A stretch of 64,000 bases of DNA from Acidobacteriota bacterium (GCA_016199625.1 JACQGI010000023.1:60186-124185); one strand, 5' to 3'; positions 41,841 to 50,402 are shown, counted from the first letter of the stretch. Program-made: numbers and translations. Notes: generated by a model from the sequence alone, not told the origin.

Positions 41841-42971
41841 ATGGGTAAGAGGCGCTACGAGCTCGACACCCGCATCCTGACCATCTTCTTCTTCGTCGCC
41901 ATGCCTTTCGTGGCCTTCGGGTCGTTTCTCGTCGTCACCATGGCCCGCGGCGCCCTGATGGACACCCTGGGCCAGTCCTTCGAGCAGCGGGCGTTCGAGA
42001 GCAAGTTCCTCCTTGAGCGCTACGTCTCCGACCAGGTGGACCACCTCCGCGTGCTCGCCCTCGACCCGCAAGTGCACTCGACGCTCGCGGCCCTGGGCAA
42101 GCCGCGCTCCGCCGACGAGGCGAAAAAGCTCGAGCAGGCGTGGGCCTCGGGGACCGACGCGAAGCTCACGGCGCCGCTTCTGGGCTCCCCGCTCGCCGCG
42201 CGCCTGCGGGACATGGTCCAGGTGTACCCGCCGCTCAGGCTCGTCCAGGTCGTGGACGCCGGGGGGACCCTGGTGGCCGCCTCGAACCGCGGCGGCCGCC
42301 TCCAGAGCGCCGAGACCCCATGGTTCAAGGCTCTCGTCCTCGACGGGACCCACTCGGCCTACGTGGGCGACATCCAGCGTCCCGCCGGCGGGACGGTGGC
42401 GCTGCTCGAGGTGGCCTATCCCGTCTACGACGAGGACGGTCGTTTCCTCGGAGCCGTCCGATCTCTCGTGGACGCCGCGCACCTCTACAGCGTCCTCGCG
42501 CCGGTCCGTGTGGGCCGGACCGGGCACGCGACCCTCGTCCGGGCCACCGACGGCACCATCCTGGCCTCGAACGAGAGCGAGAGGATCCTCCGCGGATCTT
42601 TTCGCGGCTTCGCGCAGATCGAGGCGGCCATCCGCGAGCGCCGGGGCTACTGGGCCGTGCCCGAGATTCGCGAACAGGCCGCCGGCGGCGAGGCCCTCGT
42701 CGAGCCCGCTCGCCTCGTGGGCTACAGCGTCGTGGAGCACGTGCCGGGGGTGCAGTGGCTCCTCGTCGTCGAGCAGGACCTCACCGAGGCCACGGCTCCG
42801 ATCCAGCAGGTGACGCGCTTCCTCTGGATCCACTTCGTCGGGGCCTTCGCAGCCGTGATCCTCCTGGCGTTGTACCTGTCGTTCAAGCTCGAGGCGCCCG
42901 TCATCGACGAGGAGCTGCACCTCCACGAGCAGCACGTGCCCTCGAGCATGCGCCCGACCGCCGAGATGTGA
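41841..42971 (+). CDS. Membrane dCache-domain sensor protein without output domain
   Basis: The 376-aa protein has one N-terminal membrane helix (about 10-35, ILTIFFFVAMPFVAFGSFLVV), a periplasmic dCache-like domain (about 40-330, with RLVQVVDAGGTLVAASN, ETPWFKALVLDGTHSAYVG, VALLEVAYPVYDEDGRFLG, GHATLVRATDGTILASN, WLLVVEQDLTEAT) and a second helix (FLWIHFVGAFAAVILLALYL). It then stops after about 25 cytoplasmic residues. HAMP, kinase, GGDEF or methyl-acceptor domains are missing. It may be truncated or signal through a partner. Its 3' end overlaps the convergent glycosyltransferase gene by 71 bp. Confidence 0.82.
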   Translation: MGKRRYELDTRILTIFFFVAMPFVAFGSFLVVTMARGALMDTLGQSFEQRAFESKFLLERYVSDQVDHLRVLALDPQVHSTLAALGKPRSADEAKKLEQAWASGTDAKLTAPLLGSPLAARLRDMVQVYPPLRLVQVVDAGGTLVAASNRGGRLQSAETPWFKALVLDGTHSAYVGDIQRPAGGTVALLEVAYPVYDEDGRFLGAVRSLVDAAHLYSVLAPVRVGRTGHATLVRATDGTILASNESERILRGSFRGFAQIEAAIRERRGYWAVPEIREQAAGGEALVEPARLVGYSVVEHVPGVQWLLVVEQDLTEATAPIQQVTRFLWIHFVGAFAAVILLALYLSFKLEAPVIDEELHLHEQHVPSSMRPTAEM

Positions 42972-44157
42972 CCTCGAGGAACAGGCACCGGTAGCGCTCG
43001 ACGCTGTCGGCGAAGTCGAAGCGCCCGAGAGCCACGGCTCGTCCCCGTTCGCCCAGGGCGGCGCGGCGTGCCTCGTCGGACAAGAGAGCCTCGAGGGCGC
43101 CGCTGAGGCCGGCCGTGTCACCCGGTGCGACGAGCAGGCCCGATCGTCCCTCTTCGATGACGTCGACGATGCCGCCGGTGCGGCTGCCGACGCACGCGAG
43201 ACCGCACGCGGCGGCCTCGACCAGGGAGATCCCGAGGGCTTCGAAGACCGAGGGAAACGCGAAGACGTCGGACCCGCGGAGGCAGTCCTCGACGGCGTCG
43301 ACGCGGCCCGTGAAGACGACGACGCCGCCGAGCCCCGCCTGGCGCACTCGCTCCCGTAGCTCGTCCTCCACCGACAGGACCTGGCCCGCGCCCGAGCCGA
43401 CGAGGACGAGGCGCGCCCGCGGCCGTCGGGCCGCCACGGCCGCGAAGGCGTCCACGAGGGTCTCGAGCCCCTTGCCCCGGAGCAGCCGGCCGGTGTACGT
43501 GACGATCTCCCCCGTCTCCGGCCAACCGAGCCGCCTCCGGACCGCCCGGCGCTCCTCCGGGCTCGCCGGGCGGAAGCGCGTCGTGTCGACGCCGTGGGGA
43601 ACGTAGGCCACGCGCTCCTCGGGCACGCCGGACGCCACGAACTCCTCCCGGATCCGCCGCGACATCGCCACGAAGGCATCGGCATCCCTCAGCAGGAGGT
43701 TCCGCACCGCGACGGCCCCCCTCACGACGGTCCGCCCCGCCCTGCCGTCGAGGGACGTGCCCCAGGTGTAGACCTCGCCGGACATCTCGCCGTTCAGCTC
43801 CGCCTGCAGGACCAAGGGAAGCCCCAGCGCGCGCCCGGCCAGAAGGCCCGGCAGGCCCAGGACGCGGGTCCCGCGCACGACGAGGACGTCGCAGGATCCC
43901 CGTTCCTCCACGAGCGCGCGCACGGCGTGCGGGACCATGGCGTACTTCCCGCCGCGGCCGGCGCCGGACGGCGGCACACGACGCACCGGCACGCCGTCGA
44001 GAACCTCCTCGTCCGGCCAGGCGGCGTCGGTCCGTCGCGTCAGCACGCTGCACGGCATTCCGGACGCCGAGAGGCGGGTCGCCAGCGTCCGGATGTGCTG
44101 CTCGCCGCCCCCCAGGACCGGGTGGAAGGACTCGGTGAGGAAGAGGACGCGGATCAA
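42901..44157 (-). CDS. Glycosyltransferase family 4
   Basis: This 418-aa GT-B enzyme has N-terminal FLTESFHPVLGGGEQHI with the GG(G)E loop, VRGTRVLGLPGLLAG, and VAYVPHGVDTTRF. The donor domain has VTYTGRLLRGKGLETLVDA, ARLVLVGSGAGQ, VVFTGRVDAVEDCLRGSD, and FPSVFEALGISLVEAAACG (EX7E). The start is a TTG at 44157 overlapping the stop of the GT2 gene; no ATG or GTG is available before the conserved beginning. The last 24 residues, rich in Arg and Ala, run antisense to the Cache gene end and look like a non-conserved extension. Confidence 0.92.
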   Translation of the reverse strand: MIRVLFLTESFHPVLGGGEQHIRTLATRLSASGMPCSVLTRRTDAAWPDEEVLDGVPVRRVPPSGAGRGGKYAMVPHAVRALVEERGSCDVLVVRGTRVLGLPGLLAGRALGLPLVLQAELNGEMSGEVYTWGTSLDGRAGRTVVRGAVAVRNLLLRDADAFVAMSRRIREEFVASGVPEERVAYVPHGVDTTRFRPASPEERRAVRRRLGWPETGEIVTYTGRLLRGKGLETLVDAFAAVAARRPRARLVLVGSGAGQVLSVEDELRERVRQAGLGGVVVFTGRVDAVEDCLRGSDVFAFPSVFEALGISLVEAAACGLACVGSRTGGIVDVIEEGRSGLLVAPGDTAGLSGALEALLSDEARRAALGERGRAVALGRFDFADSVERYRCLFLEVTSRRSGACSRARAARGGAAPRR

Positions 44158-45149
44158 CGGTGAGGGAGGGCCGGCTCCCGGTCGGGCTCCGCGGCGGCAG
44201 GCCGGATCTCCTTCACGACGTAGATCGGCTTGCCCTGGCTCTCGTGATAGATCCGGACGAGCACCTCGGCCATGAGGCCGACGCTCACGAAGATGAGGCC
44301 CGTCAGGAAGAGGAGGGCCCCCAGCAGCAACAGGGGCCGTCCTCCGATGGCCGTGTCCTCGAAGAGCTTGACGTACGACAGGTAGAGCAGGATCGCGAAC
44401 CCGGCGCCTCCGAGGCCCAGGCCGACGAGCCCGAAGAAGTGCGCCGGGCGGGTTCCGTAGGCCAGGAGGAACTTCACGGTGAAGAGGTCCAGCAGCACGC
44501 GCACCGTGCGCCCGAGGCCGTATTTGCTCCGTCCGCGCATCCGGGGGCGGTGGTGGACCGGGACCTCGGCGAGGGTCACGCCCATCCACGACGCCACGGC
44601 CGGGATGAAACGGTGCATCTCGCCGTAGAGGCGGAGGTTCTTCACGACCTCGGCCCGCATGGCCTTGAGCGAGCAGCCGTAGTCGTGGAGGCGCACGCCG
44701 GTGGCCCGGGAGATCAGCCGGTTGGCGAAGAAGGACGGCAGGCGCTTCGAGAGGGGGTCCTTCCTCTCACGCCTCCAACCGCAGACCATGTCGTAGCCTT
44801 CCTCGAGCTTGGCCACGAGGCGCGGGATGTCGGCCGGGTCGTTCTGCAGGTCGCCGTCTGAGGTCACGACGACGTCGCCGCGGGCGTGGTCGAACCCGGC
44901 GGAGAACGCCGCCGTCTGCCCGAAGTTGCGTCGCAGTCGCAGGACCCGGACCCGGGGATCGCGGGATTCGAGGGCGAGGAGCCTGTCGAGCGTGCCATCC
45001 GTCGAGCCGTCGTCCACGAGGATGATCTCGTAGGGACGGCCCATGGGCTCGAGGGCGCTCGTCAGCTCGCGGTGGAGATCCTCGAGGTTCTCGCACTCGT
45101 TGTAGAGCGGGATGATCACCGAGACAGCAGGGCCCGGGCTCGCCTTCAT
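44154..45149 (-). CDS. Glycosyltransferase family 2 (DPM1/ArnC-like) with membrane helices
   Basis: The 331-aa product has a GT-A catalytic domain: VSVIIPLYNECENL, YEIILVDDGSTDGTLD, LRLRRNFGQTAAFSAGFDHA, VVTSDGDLQNDPADI (DxD-type), then VHHRPRMRGRSKYGL. Two C-terminal hydrophobic helices follow (HFFGLVGLGLGGAGFAILLYL, LLLLGALLFLTGLIFVSVGL). This is the polyprenyl-phosphate hexose synthase layout, which would supply a lipid-linked sugar donor for GT-C enzymes such as the candidate at 38706-40646. The start is an ATG; the stop overlaps the GT4 start. Confidence 0.93.
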   Translation of the reverse strand: MKASPGPAVSVIIPLYNECENLEDLHRELTSALEPMGRPYEIILVDDGSTDGTLDRLLALESRDPRVRVLRLRRNFGQTAAFSAGFDHARGDVVVTSDGDLQNDPADIPRLVAKLEEGYDMVCGWRRERKDPLSKRLPSFFANRLISRATGVRLHDYGCSLKAMRAEVVKNLRLYGEMHRFIPAVASWMGVTLAEVPVHHRPRMRGRSKYGLGRTVRVLLDLFTVKFLLAYGTRPAHFFGLVGLGLGGAGFAILLYLSYVKLFEDTAIGGRPLLLLGALLFLTGLIFVSVGLMAEVLVRIYHESQGKPIYVVKEIRPAAAEPDREPALPHR

Positions 45150-45183
45150 TCCGGTGAGTATAAACGACCCCTCGACCCGCGCC

Positions 45184-45585
45184 CTACCGCGCCGCGGCCA
45201 GCACGTAGACCCAGTTGACGGCGAGGGCGGCCACGACCGCGAGGGCGATGGCCTTCGCCTCGCCGGCGGAGGTCCGGAGCGCGAGGGTCCGGCCCCGCAG
45301 GGCCAGCAGCAGGTCGGCGACCCCCCAGACCGCGATGGCGAGCGCGACCAGGGTGATGAACGGGTTGAGGGTCAGGGCCCCGCCGACGTCGAGCTGCGCG
45401 AGTCGGCCGAAGGCCCGGGTCGAGCCGCAGGTCGCGCAGGGCAGGCCCGTCGCCGCCCGGAAGGCGCACAGGACGATCGGCAGCCGATCCAGGTGGAAGG
45501 CCGCGATCGCCGCAGCAGCAGCGGCCCCGACGGCCGCGAGCAGCAGCCCGGTCGGGAATCCCCCCGCTCTGGTCTCGACGCGCAC
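45184..45585 (-). CDS. DUF2752 membrane protein
   Basis: The 133-aa protein has three hydrophobic helices and the DUF2752 signature LPIVLCAFRAATGLPCATCGSTRAFGR reduced here to its key residues: Cys, then TGLPC-x2-CGSTRA. Family members are small uncharacterised membrane proteins in which conserved Cys residues may bind a metal or form disulfides. It lies 34 bp before the GT2 gene and reads the same way, and is divergent from gatC, so it may head the GT2-GT4 unit. Confidence 0.85.
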   Translation of the reverse strand: MRVETRAGGFPTGLLLAAVGAAAAAAIAAFHLDRLPIVLCAFRAATGLPCATCGSTRAFGRLAQLDVGGALTLNPFITLVALAIAVWGVADLLLALRGRTLALRTSAGEAKAIALAVVAALAVNWVYVLAAAR

Positions 45586-45645
45586 GGCCCTAGGATATCA
45601 GCCGTTTCGCCCCAGCGCCCTGCCCCGGGGTATAGTGACGGGCTC

Positions 45646-45933
45646 ATGGCACGAGTCACCGTCGAGACCGTCGACCAGATCGCGCGTCTCGCTCACCTGT
45701 CCCTGACGCCGGAGGAGAGCATCACCTTCGCGCGACAGCTGGACGAGATCCTCGCGTACGCCGACTCGCTCCAGGCCCTCGACACGGCCCGCGTCCCCCC
45801 CATGAGCCACGCGTGGACGTCCGAAGTCTTTCGTGAAGACGAGCCCCGCGAAGGGCTCCCCGGGCATCGTGCTCTCGAGGCCGCTCCCGACGCCTCCGAC
45901 GGGCTCTTCCGAGTCCCGCGGGTGATCGGGTGA
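45646..45933 (+). CDS. gatC: Asp-tRNA(Asn)/Glu-tRNA(Gln) amidotransferase subunit C
   Basis: GatC stabilises GatA in the complex that turns misacylated Glu-tRNA(Gln) or Asp-tRNA(Asn) into the correct form. The 95-aa product has VDQIARLAHLSLTPEE, ARQLDEILAYADSLQALD and the C-terminal DEPREGL..DGLFRVPRVI pattern of the family. A TATAGT hexamer 10 bp before the ATG could be a -10 box, giving a very short leader. It overlaps gatA by 4 bp. gatB is not in the window. Confidence 0.96.
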   Translation: MARVTVETVDQIARLAHLSLTPEESITFARQLDEILAYADSLQALDTARVPPMSHAWTSEVFREDEPREGLPGHRALEAAPDASDGLFRVPRVIG

Positions 45934-47393
45934 GCGCCCTCTGGGAACTGTCGGCCACGGAGATCGCGGCGCGTGTCGGCCGCCGCTCGCTCTCCGCGGA
46001 GGAGGTCGTCCGGGCCCACCTGGATCGCATCGCCGCCCTCGAACCGAGAGTGGACGCGTTCCTGCACCTCCTTCCAGATCGTGCGCTCGCGGCCGCACGA
46101 GGGCTCGACGCCGCCCTGGCCACCGGGCTGGCGGCGCCACCCCTCGCCGGCGTGCCGGTGGCCCTCAAGGACGTCCTCGACCTCGAGGGGCTGCCCACGA
46201 CGTGCGGATCGCGCATACTGGAGGGGTACCGACCGCCGTTCACGGCCACGGCTGTGGCGCGCCTCGAGGCCGCGGGGGCCGTCGTCCTCGGCAAGACCAA
46301 CATGGACGAGTTCGCCATGGGGTCGTCCACCGAGAGAAGCGGCTACAAGAAGACGCGGAACCCCTGGGATCTCGAGCGCGTGCCCGGCGGCTCGTCGGGC
46401 GGATCCGCGGCGGCGGTCGCGGCGTGCCTCGCCCCCGTGGCCCTGGGCTCCGACACGGGCGGATCCATCCGCCAGCCGGCCGCCCTCTGCGGCGTCGTCG
46501 GTCTGAAGCCCACCTACGGCCGCGTCAGCCGCTACGGCCTCGTGGCCTTCGCCTCCTCCCTCGACCAGATAGGCCCCTTCGCGCGCACGGTGGAGGACGC
46601 CGCCCTCGTTTGCTCCTCCCTCTGCGGCTGGGACCCCCACGACGCGACGAGCGCCGCGCTCGCGGCCCCGGACTTCCGCGCGGCCCTCGCCGCCGGCGTG
46701 GAGGGGCTCCGGATCGGCGTCCCCTGGGCCTTCCTCGAGAAGGGCGTTGCCACTGGGGTGCTCGCGACCTTCCGGGAGGCGCTGCGCGTCCTCGAGGCGG
46801 CCGGTGCGCGGGTCGTAGAGATCGCCCTCCCCCACGCGCCCCACGCCATCGCCACCTACTACCTCGTGGCCACCGCCGAGGCCTCGAGCAACCTCGCACG
46901 CTACGACGGCGTCCGGTACGGCCTGCGCGTCCCGGCCCCGGACCTCGAGCGCCTGTACGGCGAGACCCGCGATCGGGGCTTCGGCGCGGAGGTGAAGCGC
47001 CGGATCATCCTGGGGACCTTCGTGTTGTCCGCCGGGTACCACGACGCCTACTACGGTCGCGCACAGCGCGTGCGCACCCTCATTCGGCGCGACTTCGAGA
47101 CCGCCTTCGCTGCGTGCGACGCCGTGGCGACCCCTACGACGCCCACGACCGCCTTCCGCTTCGGCGAGAAGACCGAGGACCCGCTGGAGATGTACCTGGC
47201 TGACGTCTTCACCGTGCCGGCCAACCTCGCCGGGATCCCGGGAGCCTCGATCCCCTGCGGCTTCGCCGGCGGGCTGCCCGTCGGTCTGCAGATCCTCGGC
47301 CGCCCCTTCGACGAGGAGACGATTCTACGGGTGGGCCATGCGTACCAGCAGGCGACCGACCACCACCGCCACCGCCCCCCCCTGGCGGCGTAG
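45930..47393 (+). CDS. gatA: Asp-tRNA(Asn)/Glu-tRNA(Gln) amidotransferase subunit A
   Basis: The 487-aa glutaminase subunit of GatCAB belongs to the amidase signature family. The Ser-cisSer-Lys triad is visible: Lys in GVPVALKDVLDLEG, and the serines in RVPGGSSGGSAAAVAA and the downstream LGSDTGGSIRQPA. Further family marks are CGVVGLKPTYGRVSRYGLVAFASSLDQIGP-type segments and PTTPTTAFRFGE near the C-terminus. The start is a GTG overlapping gatC. Length is standard. It ends 6 bp from the convergent rhomboid gene. Confidence 0.97.
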   Translation: MSALWELSATEIAARVGRRSLSAEEVVRAHLDRIAALEPRVDAFLHLLPDRALAAARGLDAALATGLAAPPLAGVPVALKDVLDLEGLPTTCGSRILEGYRPPFTATAVARLEAAGAVVLGKTNMDEFAMGSSTERSGYKKTRNPWDLERVPGGSSGGSAAAVAACLAPVALGSDTGGSIRQPAALCGVVGLKPTYGRVSRYGLVAFASSLDQIGPFARTVEDAALVCSSLCGWDPHDATSAALAAPDFRAALAAGVEGLRIGVPWAFLEKGVATGVLATFREALRVLEAAGARVVEIALPHAPHAIATYYLVATAEASSNLARYDGVRYGLRVPAPDLERLYGETRDRGFGAEVKRRIILGTFVLSAGYHDAYYGRAQRVRTLIRRDFETAFAACDAVATPTTPTTAFRFGEKTEDPLEMYLADVFTVPANLAGIPGASIPCGFAGGLPVGLQILGRPFDEETILRVGHAYQQATDHHRHRPPLAA

Positions 47394-47399
47394 CCTCGA

Positions 47400-48507
47400 T
47401 CAGCCCCCGACCGGAAACAGGAGAACGCGCGCCGCTCGCAGAGCGGCTCCGGCCAGTAGAATCCAGCCGGCGAGGCCGAGAACGGCTACGGGAGTTGGAG
47501 TCGCGACCGGCAAGCTCCCGCGGACCGGGACCGCCAGGACTCCCACGGCGGCTCCGGCGATCAGCCCCCCGGCGTGGGCTGCGTTGTCGATGAAGCGGTA
47601 CCCCACCACGCCGGCCACGGCGATGAAGCCGATGCTCCTCAGCACCGCCCAGACGAAACCGGCCGGCAGGATCGCCCGCCGGCGCAGACCGACCACGGCC
47701 AGGAACCCGATGAGCCCCAGGATCCCCGCCGAGGCCCCGACCGACGGCACTTCGGGCAGGAGCACGAGACTCGCCAGGCTGCCCGCCGCGACGGAAGCCG
47801 AGAACACGAGCCCCAGCCTCGCTCGACCCGTCAGGGCCTCGGTCAGCCGCCCCGCGTCCAGGAGCGCGCCGACGTTAGAAGAAGAGATGGATCGGGCCGC
47901 CGTGGACGAAGGCCACGCTGAGCAGCCGCCAGACCTCCCCGCCGCGGACAGCCCCCTTGACGAGGCCGGCCGCCAGGGCGCCGCCTCCGGCGCCCGCGAC
48001 CTGGGCCACGAACAGAAGGACGATGACCGCTCCCAGGCACAGGGTCACGGCGGGGCTCTGGAGGCCGAGCCACGCACCGAAGCGCGCGGCGGACACGGCA
48101 CCGGCGTAGTCGGCCTCCGACCGGCTCAGCCGCCGATGAGAGCGAAAGAGATCCGCCGCCCACCCCGCGAGGACGATGACCAGCAGCGCGGGAAGCATGG
48201 GCCCAGCGCCGCCCGAGGCCAGGAGCACCAGGAGCCCGCCGGCGACGGCGGCGAAGCCCGCCCACTGCCGGGCGAGCCGCGCGCGCCGCGCGCCCCGGAG
48301 GAACGGCACCTCGTCCGGCGGCACGAGGGTCGGCCACTCCGGCGTCCACACGAGGCTCGGATCGCCTCGGCGGCAGCGCTCCAGCAGCTCCTCGGGCGAG
48401 CAGCCCCGGGCCCGCCTCCCCTCCACCAGCCCGTACTCGATGCCCTCGGGCCGCACGGGGTAAACCGCGAGTCCCTCCCACGGAGGCGGAACGACGGGGG
48501 TCTCCAC
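47400..48507 (-). pseudogene. Rhomboid-family intramembrane serine protease, split by a +1 frameshift
   Basis: Two frames together make one rhomboid. The first (48507-47875) has an N-terminal cytoplasmic region (PPPWEGLAVYPVRPEGIEYG), two hydrophobic helices, then EVWRLLSVAFVHGGPIHLFF and a TAA. Shifting by one base at about 47877 continues at once with the expected Asn and VGALLDAGRL, then the catalytic Ser in SVGASAGILGL and catalytic His in IDNAAHAGGLIAG. The join falls between HLFF and N of the classic HxxxN motif. It may be a true mutation or a base-calling error. GTG at 48507 was chosen as start, 4 bp after the DUF2062 stop. Confidence 0.85.
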
Positions 48508-48511
48508 CGCG

Positions 48512-48970
48512 TCAGCCCCCGGCCGCCGCGCACCGCCGCTCCAGGACGAGACGCAGGGCGAAGTATCCGGCGATCCCACCCAGGAGACCGAGCACGGTGT
48601 TTCCCAGGACGAAGGGCCAGAGGTACGGACGCAGGGTCGCGAAGAGCGTCCGGTAGAAGGCCCGGCCCGTGAGGTGCCAATCGACCTCTCCCAGGCCGTG
48701 GGGTGCCACGCTCAGGACGAAGCAGCCCAACAGTGTCCCCGCCATGTACATGGGCGCGAGGGTCCAGGGGTTGTTCACGTAGGCCCCGAGCAGGATGGGC
48801 ACCCGGCCCAGCCGGAAGAGGAACGCGATGGCCAGGGCGAGGCCGGTGTGGATGCCGAGGATCGGGAAGAAGGCGATGTACACACCGATGCCGAAAGCGA
48901 GGGCGGTCCGGTGGGGCGTGTCCTCGACGTGCAGGAGGATGTCGAGGGTCCGCCGGAGGCGCCCGCTCAT
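48512..48970 (-). CDS. DUF2062 membrane protein
   Basis: The 152-aa protein has the DUF2062 pattern: TPHRTALAFGIGVYIAFFP, GIHTGLALAIAFLFRLGRV, then LGAYVNNPWTLAPMYMAGTLLG, with three or four membrane helices. The family is uncharacterised, sometimes fused to glycosyltransferases. The ATG at 48970 overlaps the thiL stop (ATGA). It is the middle gene of a leftward unit thiL, DUF2062, rhomboid. Confidence 0.9.
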   Translation of the reverse strand: MSGRLRRTLDILLHVEDTPHRTALAFGIGVYIAFFPILGIHTGLALAIAFLFRLGRVPILLGAYVNNPWTLAPMYMAGTLLGCFVLSVAPHGLGEVDWHLTGRAFYRTLFATLRPYLWPFVLGNTVLGLLGGIAGYFALRLVLERRCAAAGG

Positions 48971-50046
48971 GCCCCCGAGGTCTCGTCCCGGCGGCGCGGC
49001 GGACGGAAATGGTCGTGGGACGCGGCGTCGAGGGGCGTGAGCCCCTCTCCCTCCTTGAGGAAGATACCCGGAGGTCCGCCCGCGAAAGCGCCCACGACGG
49101 CGAGGGGCAGCTCCCAGATGACGGCCAGGTCGCGGAGCGCCTCGAGGCGTTCCGGCGGGATCGCCACGAGGAGCTGGTAGTCCTCGCCGCCGTGGAGGGC
49201 GAGAGACAGACCGTCTCCCCCCCGCGCGCGCTCTAAGCTCGCCGCGAAGGCGTCCACGGGGACGGCCTTGGGATCGATCCAGGCCGAGACGTCGCTCTCC
49301 TCGCAGACGCTGAGCAGGTCCCCGGACAGGCCGTCGGATACGTCGATGGCCGCGTGGGCCACCTCCTGCTCGGCGAGGGACCGCCCAAAGGCCAGGGGCG
49401 GACGCGGGTCGAGCTGGGCGCGCAGACAGTGGAGCACCGCGGGCGCCGAGGACTCCGACCATACGCCGCGCTCTTCGAGGGTGCCCTCGGAGTCCAGGCG
49501 AGCCCCGTGTTTCAGGAGGCGAAGACCCTCGGCCGCCGCCCCGAGGCTTCCCGTCACCACGGCGAGGTCCCCCGGGGCGGCTCCGGCGCGGCGGAGGATG
49601 CGGTCTCCGTGGCCCAGGAGGGTGACCTCCACGACGATCGGCCCGTTCGTCCGCGACACGTTGCCCCCCACCAGGCTGACGCCAGCCTCCGCTGCGCGCT
49701 CCAGCAGCCCGTCGTAGAGGCCGTCCACGAATCCCAGCGGCACCTCCGTCGAGAGGCACAGGCTCACCGTGGCGTAGCGCGGGACGCCGGCCATCGCCGC
49801 GATGTCCGACAGGTTCATGGTCAGGATCTTCCGACCGAGGAGAGCCGGCGGCGTCCACTCCCGGAGGAAGTGGACGCCTTCGACGACGCAGTCGGTGGTC
49901 ATCAGGGTGAGGGCGCCCGTCTCGATCACCGCGGCGTCGTCACCCACGCCGACCACGACCCCCGGTCCTGCGGGGATGCGTGACCGGAGGTGCCGCAGCA
50001 GGTCGCGCTCGCCGATCTCGCCCACAGGGGTCTCGGGACTCGTCAC
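48967..50046 (-). CDS. thiL: Thiamine-monophosphate kinase
   Basis: ThiL phosphorylates thiamine monophosphate to the active cofactor TPP. The 359-aa product of the PurM/ATP-grasp-like AIR synthase fold has VGVGDDAAVIE, LMTTDCVVEGVHF, LTMNLSDIAAMAGVPRYA, SLVGGNVSRTNGPIVVEVT, HAAIDVSDGLSGDLLSVC and LSLALHGGEDYQLL. All nucleotide- and metal-binding Asp residues are present. The GTG start at 50046 lies about 80 bp beyond the 6S RNA 3' end, so it may be transcribed by read-through from zapA or from a separate site. Confidence 0.95.
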   Translation of the reverse strand: MTSPETPVGEIGERDLLRHLRSRIPAGPGVVVGVGDDAAVIETGALTLMTTDCVVEGVHFLREWTPPALLGRKILTMNLSDIAAMAGVPRYATVSLCLSTEVPLGFVDGLYDGLLERAAEAGVSLVGGNVSRTNGPIVVEVTLLGHGDRILRRAGAAPGDLAVVTGSLGAAAEGLRLLKHGARLDSEGTLEERGVWSESSAPAVLHCLRAQLDPRPPLAFGRSLAEQEVAHAAIDVSDGLSGDLLSVCEESDVSAWIDPKAVPVDAFAASLERARGGDGLSLALHGGEDYQLLVAIPPERLEALRDLAVIWELPLAVVGAFAGGPPGIFLKEGEGLTPLDAASHDHFRPPRRRDETSGA

Positions 50047-50098
50047 GCGGGCGTTCCTCCTCTCGCGATGCAGGCCGGAGCCCGGCGCGGCGACTTCG

Positions 50099-50118
50099 GC
50101 CCGGGCGGGCCGCCCGCC
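50099..50118 (-). terminator. GC-rich hairpin after 6S RNA
   Basis: On the minus strand GGGCGG-rich and CCGCCC-rich arms form a strong hairpin just after the 6S 3' end. There is no T run, so it is a weak intrinsic terminator at best; it may protect or mark the RNA 3' end. Confidence 0.4.
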
Positions 50119-50123
50119 CTGAG

Positions 50124-50325
50124 CCGCCGGACTGGCGACGAAAGGTCCCCCGCCTTTGCCGTGTGGAGCGTGACCTGAACCTGGTCACCAGGTGGGAGCC
50201 CTGCGCGCCGCTTCAGGCTTCCTCGTCGCGGAGGCATGCACACCGCGGAGCGACTCGGACCCCCGAGCTAAGGACGTTGGTTCGAGGTTTCCGTATCCAT
50301 CACGAACAATGCAGGGGACCTGTCC
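50124..50325 (-). ncRNA. ssrS: 6S RNA
   Basis: This about 200-nt RNA mimics an open promoter and binds sigma70 RNA polymerase. The closing stem is clear: GGTCCCCTGC (50311-50320) pairs fully with GCGGGGGACC (50144-50153), and outside it CCGCTGGAC (50322-50330) pairs with GTCCGGCGG (50124-50132). The conserved central segment GCTCCGCGG...GCATGC...GAGGAAGCCT matches the E. coli pattern GCUCCGCGG...GCAUGC...GAGAAGCCU. The gene lies just downstream of zapA, the classic 6S location. It has its own promoter. Exact ends are uncertain by a few nucleotides. Confidence 0.9.
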
Positions 50326-50330
50326 AGCGG

Positions 50331-50359
50331 ATGATAGCGCCGCACTGCCGGGGTGGCAA
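50331..50359 (-). promoter_or_regulatory. 6S RNA promoter
   Basis: On the minus strand TTGCCA (50354-50359), a 17-bp spacer and TATCAT (50331-50336) each match the sigma70 consensus at five of six positions. The predicted start, 6-8 bp after the -10, falls at the outer closing stem of the 6S RNA. Confidence 0.75.
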
Positions 50360-50402
50360 GGGCCTGCGTGGCCTGCGTGGACGGGCTCTAGATCGGCGAG
50401 GG

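Noticed and set aside
47870..47885. Programmed +1 frameshift in the rhomboid gene
   Set aside because: Considered because of TTC TAA C, similar in form to the prfB site, but Phe-tRNA would pair badly after a +1 slip and no stimulatory Shine-Dalgarno-like sequence lies upstream. Mutation or sequence error is simpler.
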